Below are positions 22,421 to 31,838 of a stretch of 64,000 nucleotides of DNA, piece after piece. Where the stretch lies: assembly GCA_002989075.1 (NCBI GenBank), contig PSQN01000005.1, positions 2,183,241 through 2,247,240 of the forward strand, in the 5' to 3' direction. Each line of letters begins with the position of its first letter. Within the stretch, counting starts at the first letter, position 1. The notes beneath the pieces were generated by a model. The model was not told where the DNA came from. It was given only the letters and a program-made list of their open reading frames with translations, and made no database searches. The stretch is from Arthonia radiata (taxonomy: Eukaryota > Ascomycota > Arthoniomycetes > Arthoniales > Arthoniaceae). Both the position numbers and the translations under genes were made by a program.

Positions 22421-24514
22421 TTGACCGTCCTTAATCTTCGAGTACCCGCCACACCATCCAACGTGGCTTCCTCCGGGCGTTCCAAGCATGCGCAGCATGC
22501 TTCTCAGGCGGCTGTAGTCAGACCGCGAGTTGATGCTCAATCGCTGAAGTCGCTGGGACCGGCTGCGTCCGCTTTCTGCGCTGGCCGATCATGGGCAAAC
22601 CGAAACGCAAATTCTTGCATAGGCAAGCAGACGAGCCCGTCGACAAGCTCTGAAAGCGACCATGCATCGACGTTCTCTGGTTCCTCTCCCGCCATATCGG
22701 CCGCCTCGCCAGCAACGTCTGTCAGCACGGCGGATGTGCAAGGCGGAACATCACCTCGAGAACTGCCTGCGTTGCCGAGGTCTCAACATCATGGGGCCGC
22801 TGGCCAATATGACAGCTTTCGAAGTACACCGTCTTCGCAATCTGACACACTTAATAGTTCCTACGGTGCAAGGCACAATCCTCGACGCACGGCCGTTTCG
22901 ACATCTTGGAAACGACCGACGCTCGTACGCCAGGAGCACAGGCGGCATATCCTCGTTGAGCAGCTAGTCGGTGAGTGCAATAACTTGCGGGAAGGCGCAC
23001 CGTCAGTCTCGCTTTTGAATTTGCTAATGGGCATCGTAGACTCCGCGGCAGCCCTTGTCGCTCAAGTTTGGCCCAAGTCGGACGCGAATACACCATTAGG
23101 AAACAGGATTATTCCCCTAAGGTTCTATATACGTGAGACGCTCAGACGCTCCCGCACAAGCTATTCCACCCTTCAGGTAACTCTTTGGTACCTAGTCCTC
23201 CTTCGACCGTTTGTGATTACGGCGGCGTGGGCTTGGGATAGGTCATGGTCAGGAGCCATGCAAGAGAGCTCAAACACCCTTCAAGTGTGCTCAGACACCC
23301 TTCAAGAGTGCTCAGACTCCAGCCGAGGAAGTGAGCCCTCGACTAACGACCAACCAGCGTCCGCACTACTTTGTGGACGACGCATGTTTTTATCCGCTCT
23401 AATTTTGGCCTCGAAGTACCTTCAGGACCGGAACTTTACTACCCGCGCGTGGAGCAAGATCACAGGTCTTCCCACCAAAGACATCATTACGAACGAGACG
23501 CTCTTTCTCCAAAAGATAGATTGGAAGCTTCATTTGTCGGAAGAAAATTTCCGATACTGGAACGCCGTCATTCTCAACTGCACCGAATCGACCCGTTTGG
23601 GACGGAACCTCGGCGACACCTGGCTATTTGTTCTAGACAGTGTCCAGGAAGGTCAAACCTTACAGCAGATTGCGGACAGTCTTTCTGTAAAGCGACAGTG
23701 TCTGGTCGGCAAACCCGAAGGCAACGCCAGCGAGACCATTCATGGTCTCTTGACTCCATCAGCGTCGTTTGGTCCCTCTGCAGAAGGGGCTTGCGTAGAT
23801 GATGGGAGGGCACCGTTTCTTCAAACGGAGTCAAAGGCTTCGCCAGCTATGTCATCATCAAGCGGCGATTCTGCATCCTCTGACTTGTCGGTCAGAGAGC
23901 TTGAGGCGCCGGCGCCCCAGGTCAACAAAGAAATGCCACCACCGGCGCCTCCAGCTCTGCAATCTCTGGTTGCTAGCGTTGATGTCAAGGATATCGTGAT
24001 GCAGCAGCGCTTCCCAGCGCCGCAAGCGAGTACAGTTCAAAGTATCAACTGCTTGGAGTCGCAAGCGAAGGGGTATCTTCCATCACCACCAGTGCTGGAG
24101 AGCGATCGCTTTGACGAGGACGGTCATGCCAATCACCCGAGTCGAGCGTCCTCACCAGAATTGCAATCATACATTGTCGATGCCCCGATAGATGTGAGAG
24201 ACGATTGGAGCACATCTGCTGCCGACAGCCCGCTTGTGTCTACTCCATTGAACGACTTGTGTCCGGGCTCCCGCGGGACTCCACCGCCGTGGTCAGGTTG
24301 CAGTCTTCGACAGGACCCGTGGATTTCAGACAAGCAATGCTCAGCGAGGCAGCGGCGTCAAGGGCTATCCAAGCAGTCAATCGCGCACCGAGGCATGAGA
24401 TGTTCGCGGGCAATCAACGGCATTAAGAGGCCCCCTGACTGCTCCATGAACAGGCTGCCGGCGGCACAAAGCTCGCATGCGCAGAAGACGCGATGCATGC
24501 GCGGAGGGAGATGA
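22421..24514 (+). CDS. Pho85-type (Pcl/Clg1-like) cyclin, 5' end uncertain
   Basis: The open frame runs without a stop from just after 22336 to 24514 but has no ATG in its N-terminal part, so a 5' exon must be spliced on; the listed start is only a limit. The central cyclin fold runs from about codon 170. Its first half includes FYIRETLRRSRTSYSTLQV. Its second half includes RRMFLSALILASKYLQDRN, then WSKITGLPTKDIITNE and FLQKIDWKLHLSEENFRYW, a pattern specific to Pcl/Clg1-type cyclins that partner the Pho85 kinase. A low-complexity insertion with a 21-bp tandem repeat sits between the halves. Flanks are serine/proline-rich and probably disordered. Pcl cyclins link cell cycle, nutrient and phosphate responses. 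Confidence 0.8.
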   Translation: MTVLNLRVPATPSNVASSGRSKHAQHASQAAVVRPRVDAQSLKSLGPAASAFCAGRSWANRNANSCIGKQTSPSTSSESDHASTFSGSSPAISAASPATSVSTADVQGGTSPRELPALPRSQHHGAAGQYDSFRSTPSSQSDTLNSSYGARHNPRRTAVSTSWKRPTLVRQEHRRHILVEQLVGECNNLREGAPSVSLLNLLMGIVDSAAALVAQVWPKSDANTPLGNRIIPLRFYIRETLRRSRTSYSTLQVTLWYLVLLRPFVITAAWAWDRSWSGAMQESSNTLQVCSDTLQECSDSSRGSEPSTNDQPASALLCGRRMFLSALILASKYLQDRNFTTRAWSKITGLPTKDIITNETLFLQKIDWKLHLSEENFRYWNAVILNCTESTRLGRNLGDTWLFVLDSVQEGQTLQQIADSLSVKRQCLVGKPEGNASETIHGLLTPSASFGPSAEGACVDDGRAPFLQTESKASPAMSSSSGDSASSDLSVRELEAPAPQVNKEMPPPAPPALQSLVASVDVKDIVMQQRFPAPQASTVQSINCLESQAKGYLPSPPVLESDRFDEDGHANHPSRASSPELQSYIVDAPIDVRDDWSTSAADSPLVSTPLNDLCPGSRGTPPPWSGCSLRQDPWISDKQCSARQRRQGLSKQSIAHRGMRCSRAINGIKRPPDCSMNRLPAAQSSHAQKTRCMRGGR
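23268..23318 (+). repeat. 21-bp coding tandem repeat in cyclin loop
   Basis: Unit 1 (23268-23288) and unit 2 (23289-23309) differ at only a few bases and are followed by a 9-bp partial copy. The translation repeats an S-[ND]-T-L-Q-x-C motif inside the loop that splits the cyclin box. Its length is a multiple of three, so copy-number change would keep frame. Confidence 0.8.
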
Positions 24515-24842
24515 ATGCGCAGGGGTGCATTCGAGGATAAGTGTTCAGACGAGGACGGCGTTCTCATGTTGTGTGGCAAATAGTCTTCTGGCTTGACACC
24601 GGTCTGACGAGAGATCTTTGTGTCTATGCAGGGTATGTACAGGCGTTTTTGCGCTTGTCTTGTATTATCTGATATCCTTTCCGCGTCGAGTCTCATTGCA
24701 CGCAAAGGCTCCGAGCGCTATGAACTAAGCGAGGTGCGGCGTTATAAGCTTGCAAACACCGACAGGGTCGCCCGCCGAGGAGCCCAAAGTTGCAGTTTTT
24801 AAGCGCGGTCTTTGAATCATTGTCCACATGGTAAAATGCAAC

Positions 24843-26720
24843 ATGGATGGTTTGAAGGAGACCGATTGGGACATCATCATTTCTGGCACAGGTCTTCCAG
24901 AATCGCTTCTCGCGCTGTACGGCATGCCACATTCTCAAACAAGCGTTCAGCCTGGCTGACGCCTTGAAAGAGCCCTGTCCCGGTCCGGCCAAAAAGTCCT
25001 TCATGTGGATAAGAACGATTACTATGGCGGCTCAGCTGCTGCGTTGAGCATGCAAGATGCCGAGCAATGGGTCGAGAGCGTCAACGGCTCAAGTCGTAAG
25101 TCTATGTGACATGAGGACAAAAATCTTCTCGACTTACACCGAAACAGCGTATTGGAGCGCGTTCCAATCAGCAACGATTGCCACGTCTCCTACAACCTCG
25201 ACAGACATTAATCCAAAGTCACGGTCTAGTGTATTGGGCTCCCCTCGACGCTACAGCCTAACTCTATCACCCGCCGCTATTGCCGCACGATCTGCGCTGA
25301 TAACGTCCGTCGTCTCAGCGCGCATAGACCAACAGCTGGAGTTCGTTGCACACGGGAGCACATGGTTACTGTCTTCACCACAGCTCGCGCATTCCCACTT
25401 AGAACCCCCTCGATCTAGCGGATCCTCAGATGACAATTCTACTCTCGCACCCTCACTCTCCAAAGTCCCGAATAGCCGTGAAGACATACTTGCGAATCAC
25501 ACTGTCAGTCCGAAGGGCAAGCGGAGTATCAATAAGTTCCTTCGCTTCGTCGCCGATCTCGACGGTGTGGACCAGCAAGAGATTTGGCAGCAAAAGCGAA
25601 ATGAACCATTTGATGAGTTCTTGCGTGGCAGTTTTGGGATGGGGGAAGAGCTGCAGAAGCCGATCCATGCGCTGACGGCGAGCTTGAACTCATCCGCTGC
25701 CACGCAGACTGAATGGGCGCTAAGGCGAATAGAGCGGCATCTGCGCAGCATGGGTGCTCTAGGGCCTGGCTTTGGCGCTGTCTTACCTAAGTACGGTGGG
25801 CTAGCAGAAGTCGTGCAGGCGGCGTGTCGGGCGCAGGCTGTGGGCGGCGGTGTCTACATGCTTGGAATTGGTGTACGAGGGGTGCAAAAGGTTGACAACA
25901 ATGGCAAGCAGGCGGTCGAGGTCCAATTGAGCAGCGGCGAAAAGGTTAGAACGCGGTGGCTTGTTGGCGGCGTTGCAAACATACCTCGCGTGACTCTGGA
26001 AGACGTCTGTGGAGAGCAGCCGACACACCACAGCACAACAATCATTTCTAGTCCGCTCGAAGCCCTCTTTACGAAGGTGACCGAGGAGAGCCCAGATCCA
26101 GCGGGCGTCACCATCAGCGTGCCTGGCCAGGACGGCGCGCCACCTGTCCAGATCATTGCACACTCGAGCATCACTGAAGAGTGTCCACCAGGCCAATGTG
26201 AGTTATGCTCAACTTCCTCTCTTATTTTTGACATGATGATCACACGAATACTTACCTACATTGACGGAACCACGATGTCGAGTCTATTCAACCTCTGACA
26301 ACCTGATTGTCCATACCACTCTTGATTATGTTAAACATGAATCTGTGATGTTCTTTGGCTGACTCACGTCACGCAGGTGTTTTGTACGCAATGACCCAGG
26401 AAGCATCTGCAATCGATTCTTCTGGGCTATCATCGGCGGTTCATGCTCTCATCGAAAGCGTTGATCCAGAAGCACGCGTGCTTTGGCAATTGGAGTACGA
26501 ACACCGCGGACTCATAATCACCGGCAACAGCAACTTATCCAATAATATCATTGTTCTCCCTGAAGCCTCGACTGACGCCGTTTTCAATGATGGTGTTCTT
26601 GATACAGTCAAGAGCGCCTGGAAGAAAGTGCTCGGCCTCGAGAACGGGGAAGGGGAGTTCTTGAGATTTCCGCCCAGGCAGGGCGAGGAGCCTACAGAAG
26701 AGGATGATGTAGGATTATGA
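24843..26720 (+). CDS. MRS6: Rab escort protein (Rab geranylgeranyltransferase component A)
   Basis: Four exons, 24843-24916, 24971-25095, 25148-26197 and 26377-26720, giving 530 residues. Introns are 54, 52 and 179 nt. Exon 1 carries the GDI/REP opening DWDIIISGTGLPESLLA, continued after splicing as LSRSGQKVLHVDKNDYYGG, the conserved FAD-like first fold. Exon 3 has SINKFLRFVADLD, PFDEFLRGSFGM and the YGGLAEVVQAACRAQAVGGGVYMLG block. The last junction restores CPPGQCVLYAMTQ, as in REPs. REP presents newly made Rab GTPases to the prenyltransferase and delivers them to membranes. The length exceeds RabGDI (~450) and fits REP. The 179-nt last intron is unusually long here; a hidden tiny exon cannot be excluded. 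Symbol by homology to the yeast REP. Confidence 0.88.
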
Positions 26721-27334
26721 AATCTGGCAACTCGATTGTCGAAGATCAGCGATTCCTGAACATCCAATTCTTTTCAAGAGCTACGTATTTCGATGCGGGT
26801 CTTTGCCACCTTAATGCCTGAGTGGACCTCTGCGGCCTTCGTGAGTGGTCGTTTTCTGCGTCTTGATTGACCGCCATGCACCACAATGCTCTTTGCGAGC
26901 TCCCCAACCTCCTGTAAATTGGAAAGATGTACCGTCACAAACGAACTGCTTCATCATCCGTACGTCCAAAGCAGCAGATATAGGACGCAACCCCAAGAGG
27001 TTCCATTCGTCTCACGCGCTGCATACAGGCTTATGAGGCCTGATGTGTCCGCCGAGCCATCCAGTGCATGGGGACGACTCTGCATCTGAGCGCGTTGTGA
27101 AGAGAAACAGTCGGTTGCGACCGAGTGTTTTTGTACAGACGGACATAAGAGCTGCGGAGCCGTTATGTCCGAGATGCATTGAATGTCTCTAAACTCTGAA
27201 AGGTCGCATTCTACGCTGCGAAATCGCCAGGAAAGTGTGGCTTGAGAATGAATGGCTTCGCTGTGGGTTGTCCGAACACCGTGATCACTTTCACTTCCGC
27301 CGATCAACCTCGAACGTCCAAGCAATAGCCCACC
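26721..27334. other. Intergenic region, no gene recognised
   Basis: This 614 bp holds the 3' flank of the Rab escort gene and the promoter of the Rrp43-like gene. Open frames are short and overlapping with no family resemblance. Confidence 0.4.
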
Positions 27335-28432
27335 ATGCCCGCCGCGCCAAACCTTCCTTCCCTCACCCTCTCACCCTCTCTGCTCTCGACCCTCCAACCA
27401 CAGACATATCTTCACCACACCCTCACGCACTCCTCCGTCCGCCCAGATGGCCGCAAACCCACTCAAGCCCGCCCTTTGACCTGCACCACCTCCTCTCTCA
27501 CCCACTGCGCCGGCTCTTCCCTCGTCCGCTGCGGCGACACGGCTGTTATCTGTGGCATTCAGCCTGAGATCCTCATACACTCTCGAATACCTGACCCACC
27601 CCGACCGCGTCTGACTGAGCCTCGAAGCAAAGCGGAGAAAGAAGTAAGAGAGCAAGACGAAATCGCAAACCTGGGCCTGCTGGTTCCGAACGTAGAGCTG
27701 AACACGGGATGCCATCCCTCGTTCTTACCTGGTGAGGGAAGGGCGCCAGGGCAGTTGCAGCAGTCGCTTGCGGTAAGGCTGCTGCGACTCTCGCTATCGA
27801 CGCGGCTGATAGCGTTGGAAGACTTGCTCATACGGCGTGGAAGCGGTCCTCAGGCCGCCGCAGCTGTAAGCGAAGACTTGGGAGAGAAAGAGCAAGAGGT
27901 GGTGGGATATTGGGTGCTTTACATCACGCTGATGCCGCTATCACTCGACGGCACGACCAGCCTTTTCCATGTGCTCTGGACGGCTCTCTACACCGCTTTG
28001 CAAGACGTCAAGTTACCGCGCGCATGGTGGGACGCGGATCGTGAGAGCGTCATTTGTTCAGACCGCGTGGACGAGGCGCGTAGGCTGCAGTTACGAGGAA
28101 GGCCGGTGAGTCTGACATTTGGCGTGTTTGTGCCGGGGCCGCATATCTGGAGTGCGATGGATAGTGGGGAAGCTGCGGATGAGAAAATGGAGGACGCGAA
28201 AAATGAAGGTGCAGGAGTGAAAAGGTGGATACTGGCTGACCCGGACGCGTTTGAGGATGGGCTGTGTGAGGAGGCGGTGAATGTCGTTGTGGACGGAGGG
28301 AAGAGGAAGATGAGGCTGCTGTCCATTGAGAAAAGTGGTGGAGGTAACGTTGGTATAGACGAGATGGGTGAGTTGATTGAGATGGCCGAGGGGCGATGGA
28401 GGGAGGTTGGGAGTTTGCTGGATAAGGGATGA
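27335..28432 (+). CDS. RRP43: Exosome core subunit Rrp43-like (RNase PH fold)
   Basis: Single exon, 365 residues, with a good initiation context (caccATGc). The RNase PH domain starts near residue 35 with SSVRPDGRKPTQARP, then SSLTHCAGSSLVRCGDTAVICG, the standard first beta-alpha unit of the family. The middle holds NVELNTGCHPSF and a long charged helix. The second half has YITLMPLSLDGTTSLFHVLWTALYTALQDVKLP, matching eukaryotic exosome ring subunits of the Rrp42/43/45 group. These ring subunits are catalytically inactive and form the channel of the RNA exosome that processes and degrades RNA in nucleus and cytoplasm. Assignment to Rrp43 rather than Rrp42 or Rrp45 rests on overall pattern and is less certain than membership of the group. 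Confidence 0.8.
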   Translation: MPAAPNLPSLTLSPSLLSTLQPQTYLHHTLTHSSVRPDGRKPTQARPLTCTTSSLTHCAGSSLVRCGDTAVICGIQPEILIHSRIPDPPRPRLTEPRSKAEKEVREQDEIANLGLLVPNVELNTGCHPSFLPGEGRAPGQLQQSLAVRLLRLSLSTRLIALEDLLIRRGSGPQAAAAVSEDLGEKEQEVVGYWVLYITLMPLSLDGTTSLFHVLWTALYTALQDVKLPRAWWDADRESVICSDRVDEARRLQLRGRPVSLTFGVFVPGPHIWSAMDSGEAADEKMEDAKNEGAGVKRWILADPDAFEDGLCEEAVNVVVDGGKRKMRLLSIEKSGGGNVGIDEMGELIEMAEGRWREVGSLLDKG

Positions 28433-29032
28433 ACAACAAGATTGAAGACTGAATGTAGCGAAAACACTAAAGCGAGCGCATGTGGACCAACGTACAGCAA
28501 GCACTTGGAGCAGACAACGCACAAAACGAAAGCAGATGCCGTCGTCTCATCAGAGACCTCGTGGACCCACCATGGCGCCCGGAGTCACGATCAGCACACG
28601 CCCTCTGTTGACTACCATTAGGCGATAGTCGCTATCAGTGCAGGGCCGAAATACTCGGAAGCTTTGAAGTCGCAGAAACATCAACGCTGCGTATCACTTG
28701 ACAGCAAGACACATGTTCAGCGTCCACAGAGCACGAGACTCATGTGTGCGGACCGAGTCACATCTCGCTATGTCGTTAAAGGCATATGAACGGGTGCAGT
28801 CCGTCGCATCACGGAAAGGACATCAAGCTAAGCTCATGGAGAAGCTCGGAGTAAGTAGCTGCGAACGATGACATCGCTACGGAAGCTCCATCATAGCCAT
28901 TGGCTCGTGGGGCATCTGATAGCAAACCAACGACTTCTTTTCTTTCCGCCGTCTCTGCATGTCTGATACTCCTTGACAGCGAAATCAGTACACTCGACCC
29001 CATCGCTCCTTCCTTTGCGCTGAACAGCAATC
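28433..29032. other. Intergenic region, no gene recognised
   Basis: This 600 bp separates two plus-strand genes. It must carry the 3' flank of the Rrp43-like gene and the promoter of the MetX-like gene. No RNA or repeat was seen. Confidence 0.4.
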
Positions 29033-30070
29033 ATGAGCGATCCCGAACCACCCACCCAACACTTCACCCACACCCTCACGCTCTCCTCCCACTCCTCCCG
29101 GCCCGGCGCGCAAATCTCCCTTCAACTCGCCTACCGCACCTACGGCTCCGCCTCCAACGCCGCTAACAAAACAATCCTTCTCCCCACCTGCTACGGGGGC
29201 AAACTCACCACGACCCTCCCCTTTCTCTACACCGGCAACAGCCCCGTCCTCGACCCAACCCACAACTTCATCGTCGTCTGCGGCCTCCTCGGCGGCGGCG
29301 AGTCCTCCTCCCCGTCCAACACGCCCGCCCCGCACGCTGGCGCCGACTTCCCACACACGACGTACGAGGACAATGTGCGTCTGCAGCATGCTCTCCTTAC
29401 ATCGCTAGGCGTTCATAAACTGAAAGCCTACATCGGCTTCTCCATGGGCGGGCAGCAGGCGTATCATTTCGCTGCTTTATTCCCCGATTTCATGGAAAAC
29501 GCAGTGTGTCTCGCGGGTTCGGCGCGGACGAGCTGGCATAATTGGAGTTTCCTCGAGGGGCCGAAAGCCGCGTTGGTGAATAGTGAGGATTTCCACGGCG
29601 GGCGGTATACAGAACCAGCAACCAAGGGTACCAGGGCGTTTGGGAGGGTGTACGTAACCTGGGCGCGGTCGCAGCCGTGGTTTCGAGAGAGATGCTGGGA
29701 GCAGTGCGGGTGTAGCAGCCTGGATGAGTACATCCAGCGAGACTGGGAAGACGGGCTAGGCAGCTGGGACGCGAACGATCTGCTGTGTTTGCTGTGGACG
29801 TGGCAGCGGGGAGATGTGGGAATGTATTATCCCGAGGATGGGGGCGATCTGGGGAAGACGCTGAGGAGGATTAAAGCGCGCATGCTGGTCATGCCGTCCC
29901 GGACGGACATGTACTTCCCGCCGGAGGATAGTGAGTTTGAAATGAAGTATTTGGTGAAGGGGACGTATGCGCCGATTGAGAGTATTTGGGGGCATATGGC
30001 GGGTGGAGGAGGGGGGACGGAGGAGGATAATGGGTTTATTGCGAAGAATATTGGGGAATGGTTGAGGTAA
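29033..30070 (+). CDS. MetX-like alpha/beta-hydrolase fold acyltransferase
   Basis: Single exon, 345 residues. The fold is that of homoserine O-acetyltransferase and related alpha/beta hydrolases. The nucleophile elbow is GFSMGG (Ser137), an acidic residue lies in SRTDMYF, and the His in WGHMAGG completes the triad. An early AYRTYGSASNAANKTILLPT and a FIVVCGLLGGGESSSPSN segment agree with the family. True MetX proteins are usually longer and have a fuller lid, so this may be a related acyl transferase or hydrolase rather than the methionine-pathway enzyme. No targeting signal was seen. It is convergent with the MFS transporter gene, 124 bp away. The first third has strongly C-ending codons, hinting at high expression. 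Confidence 0.8.
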   Translation: MSDPEPPTQHFTHTLTLSSHSSRPGAQISLQLAYRTYGSASNAANKTILLPTCYGGKLTTTLPFLYTGNSPVLDPTHNFIVVCGLLGGGESSSPSNTPAPHAGADFPHTTYEDNVRLQHALLTSLGVHKLKAYIGFSMGGQQAYHFAALFPDFMENAVCLAGSARTSWHNWSFLEGPKAALVNSEDFHGGRYTEPATKGTRAFGRVYVTWARSQPWFRERCWEQCGCSSLDEYIQRDWEDGLGSWDANDLLCLLWTWQRGDVGMYYPEDGGDLGKTLRRIKARMLVMPSRTDMYFPPEDSEFEMKYLVKGTYAPIESIWGHMAGGGGGTEEDNGFIAKNIGEWLR

Positions 30071-30194
30071 GATCGACTGAGTACCTTGTGATGAGGGATG
30101 GATAGGGGGAAAGTAGACAGGAAGCAGCGATGCTACCCTGGGTATTCATTCATACGCCGAAGCTTTCCAAGAAGTCGTGTCTTGACTAGGAATG

Positions 30195-31838
30195 TTATCT
30201 TTGAGCACTAACTGACCTATTCTGAAGCTCGATGCTGGATGTAGTGCTGTCTGGCTGCTGGACCAATGCTTCGCGCTCGCCGACTGTCAATGTCGACTCA
30301 GCTTTTGGTATCCGCACAAAGATGAGCATTATAGCCAGCGCGAGGCCAGCGCATGCAAACATGAACCAGAACACTGCACGATAACTGCGGAGCAGTCCGA
30401 GCCTGCTACTCGTTTCAGTCTGCGTGACATCAGCAAGCGCCAGCATTAGTGCGATACCCAGGTAGAGCAAAGAGTTGGCCAAGGCGCCTGCCGAACCCTG
30501 TCGATTCTGCGGCAGATTCGTGCTAATGAAGATGTTGGCTACGTTGAACGTAATATCAACGCCGACAGTAGCTCCAATCATAGCGGGGAAGACCCACGCC
30601 CAGTAGTTGGCGTTAGCAGGGGCGACGGCAAATAGGATTGAGGAGAGCACCCAGCCACAGCCAGAGATACCGATGAGGACCGTGCCCGGCACCATATGCA
30701 GGATGTAGCCACCGCCAATAGCTAGTACAATACCGCCGAGGCACATGGGAATGAAGTAGGCAGGGATAAGGATCGGGTCGGCTTCCATGATGTCGGTCAT
30801 GAACAGTGTGGCGTAGTACAGAAATACGCCTAAGACTCCATAGTTGAATAGCAGCCCGACGAAGAAAGGTTTGATGTACGGGACCGTGAATAGGTCAAAG
30901 GGTATCAGGGGGCTTTCGGCTACGTATCCCTCGACGTACCACGCTGCAGCAAGGATTGCAATCCCCAAAATCAGCGTTACGATGATGTACCATGTTGACC
31001 ACTGGTTGGGAGCGTGCGAGCCCTCCGTCAGTGCGAAGATGGTCAGAACCAAGCCGGCGATCAGCAATGCTGAGCCAAGCCAATCCATCTTGACGGATCT
31101 TTGAACATGACGGTCGGATGGCACGGTAAAGTACGTCGTCACAATGGTCGTGACAACTACGATCGCACCAAGCCAGAAGTACCATCTGAAGTCCAGGTAC
31201 GAGCCGGCAACGCCCGAAAGCAGGATGCCGAAGAAGAAGCCCAAGGCCGCCGATCCGCCGTAGACGGAGAAGACCAGATTCTTTCGCGGACCAGGGCGAT
31301 ATGTCGAGCCCAGGAGCATTACGCCACTGGGCAAGAAGGCGGCAGGCCCAAGACCTTGAAACGCTCGGGCAAAGTCGAGCATCAGCTCGTTCTGCGCAAA
31401 GCCGGCAATGAACGACCATACTGCGAACCAGATCAAGCCGAACATGAACATCGTGTAGCCACCCAACATATCGGCCAGCCTGCCACAGGGAAGTAAGAAG
31501 GCCGAGGTGACGAGGGCGAACGCCGCCGCGGGCCAAACACCCGCGGACGGCGCGATGTCGAACTTCTTGATTACCGATGGGATGAGGACGTTGAAGCCGG
31601 AGACGAAGTATTCGGCCATGAGCTGGGACATGATCACGCTGTAGCAGAAGCCAATCTCGGGCCAGATGGATTTGAATTGAGCCGGTCGCTCGCGGCCAAG
31701 GCGCTCGATACGCGCAAACTCTGTCTCTTCGGATTGGACCTCATCTTGCTTGGGCGCTCTGCTAGGGGAACGCGCTTGGATGTGTGATGAGACTTCGCGG
31801 CGAGTACGTGGCCGCGTGAGCTGGGTGTCGCTTGACAT
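30195..31838 (-). CDS. MFS transporter, 14-TM DHA2-like (Atr1/Amf1-like)
   Basis: Single exon, 547 residues. A polar ~70-residue cytoplasmic N-terminus precedes about 14 hydrophobic segments, starting near FCYSVIMSQLMAEYFVSG. The loop motif GRLADMLGGYTMFMFGL is the MFS motif A, and RAFQGLGPAAFLPSGVMLLG is motif B/C-like as in the DHA2 drug:H+ antiporter group. The closest recognisable relatives are yeast Atr1 (aminotriazole/boron export) and the low-affinity ammonium transporter Amf1. Direction and substrate cannot be told from sequence. It is a plasma-membrane protein by family. Confidence 0.88.
   Translation of the reverse strand: MSSDTQLTRPRTRREVSSHIQARSPSRAPKQDEVQSEETEFARIERLGRERPAQFKSIWPEIGFCYSVIMSQLMAEYFVSGFNVLIPSVIKKFDIAPSAGVWPAAAFALVTSAFLLPCGRLADMLGGYTMFMFGLIWFAVWSFIAGFAQNELMLDFARAFQGLGPAAFLPSGVMLLGSTYRPGPRKNLVFSVYGGSAALGFFFGILLSGVAGSYLDFRWYFWLGAIVVVTTIVTTYFTVPSDRHVQRSVKMDWLGSALLIAGLVLTIFALTEGSHAPNQWSTWYIIVTLILGIAILAAAWYVEGYVAESPLIPFDLFTVPYIKPFFVGLLFNYGVLGVFLYYATLFMTDIMEADPILIPAYFIPMCLGGIVLAIGGGYILHMVPGTVLIGISGCGWVLSSILFAVAPANANYWAWVFPAMIGATVGVDITFNVANIFISTNLPQNRQGSAGALANSLLYLGIALMLALADVTQTETSSRLGLLRSYRAVFWFMFACAGLALAIMLIFVRIPKAESTLTVGEREALVQQPDSTTSSIELQNRSVSAQR

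Noticed and set aside
29033-31838. MetX-like enzyme and MFS transporter as a biosynthetic cluster
   Set aside because: Only two genes, convergent, with no backbone synthase nearby. Adjacency alone does not support a pathway.
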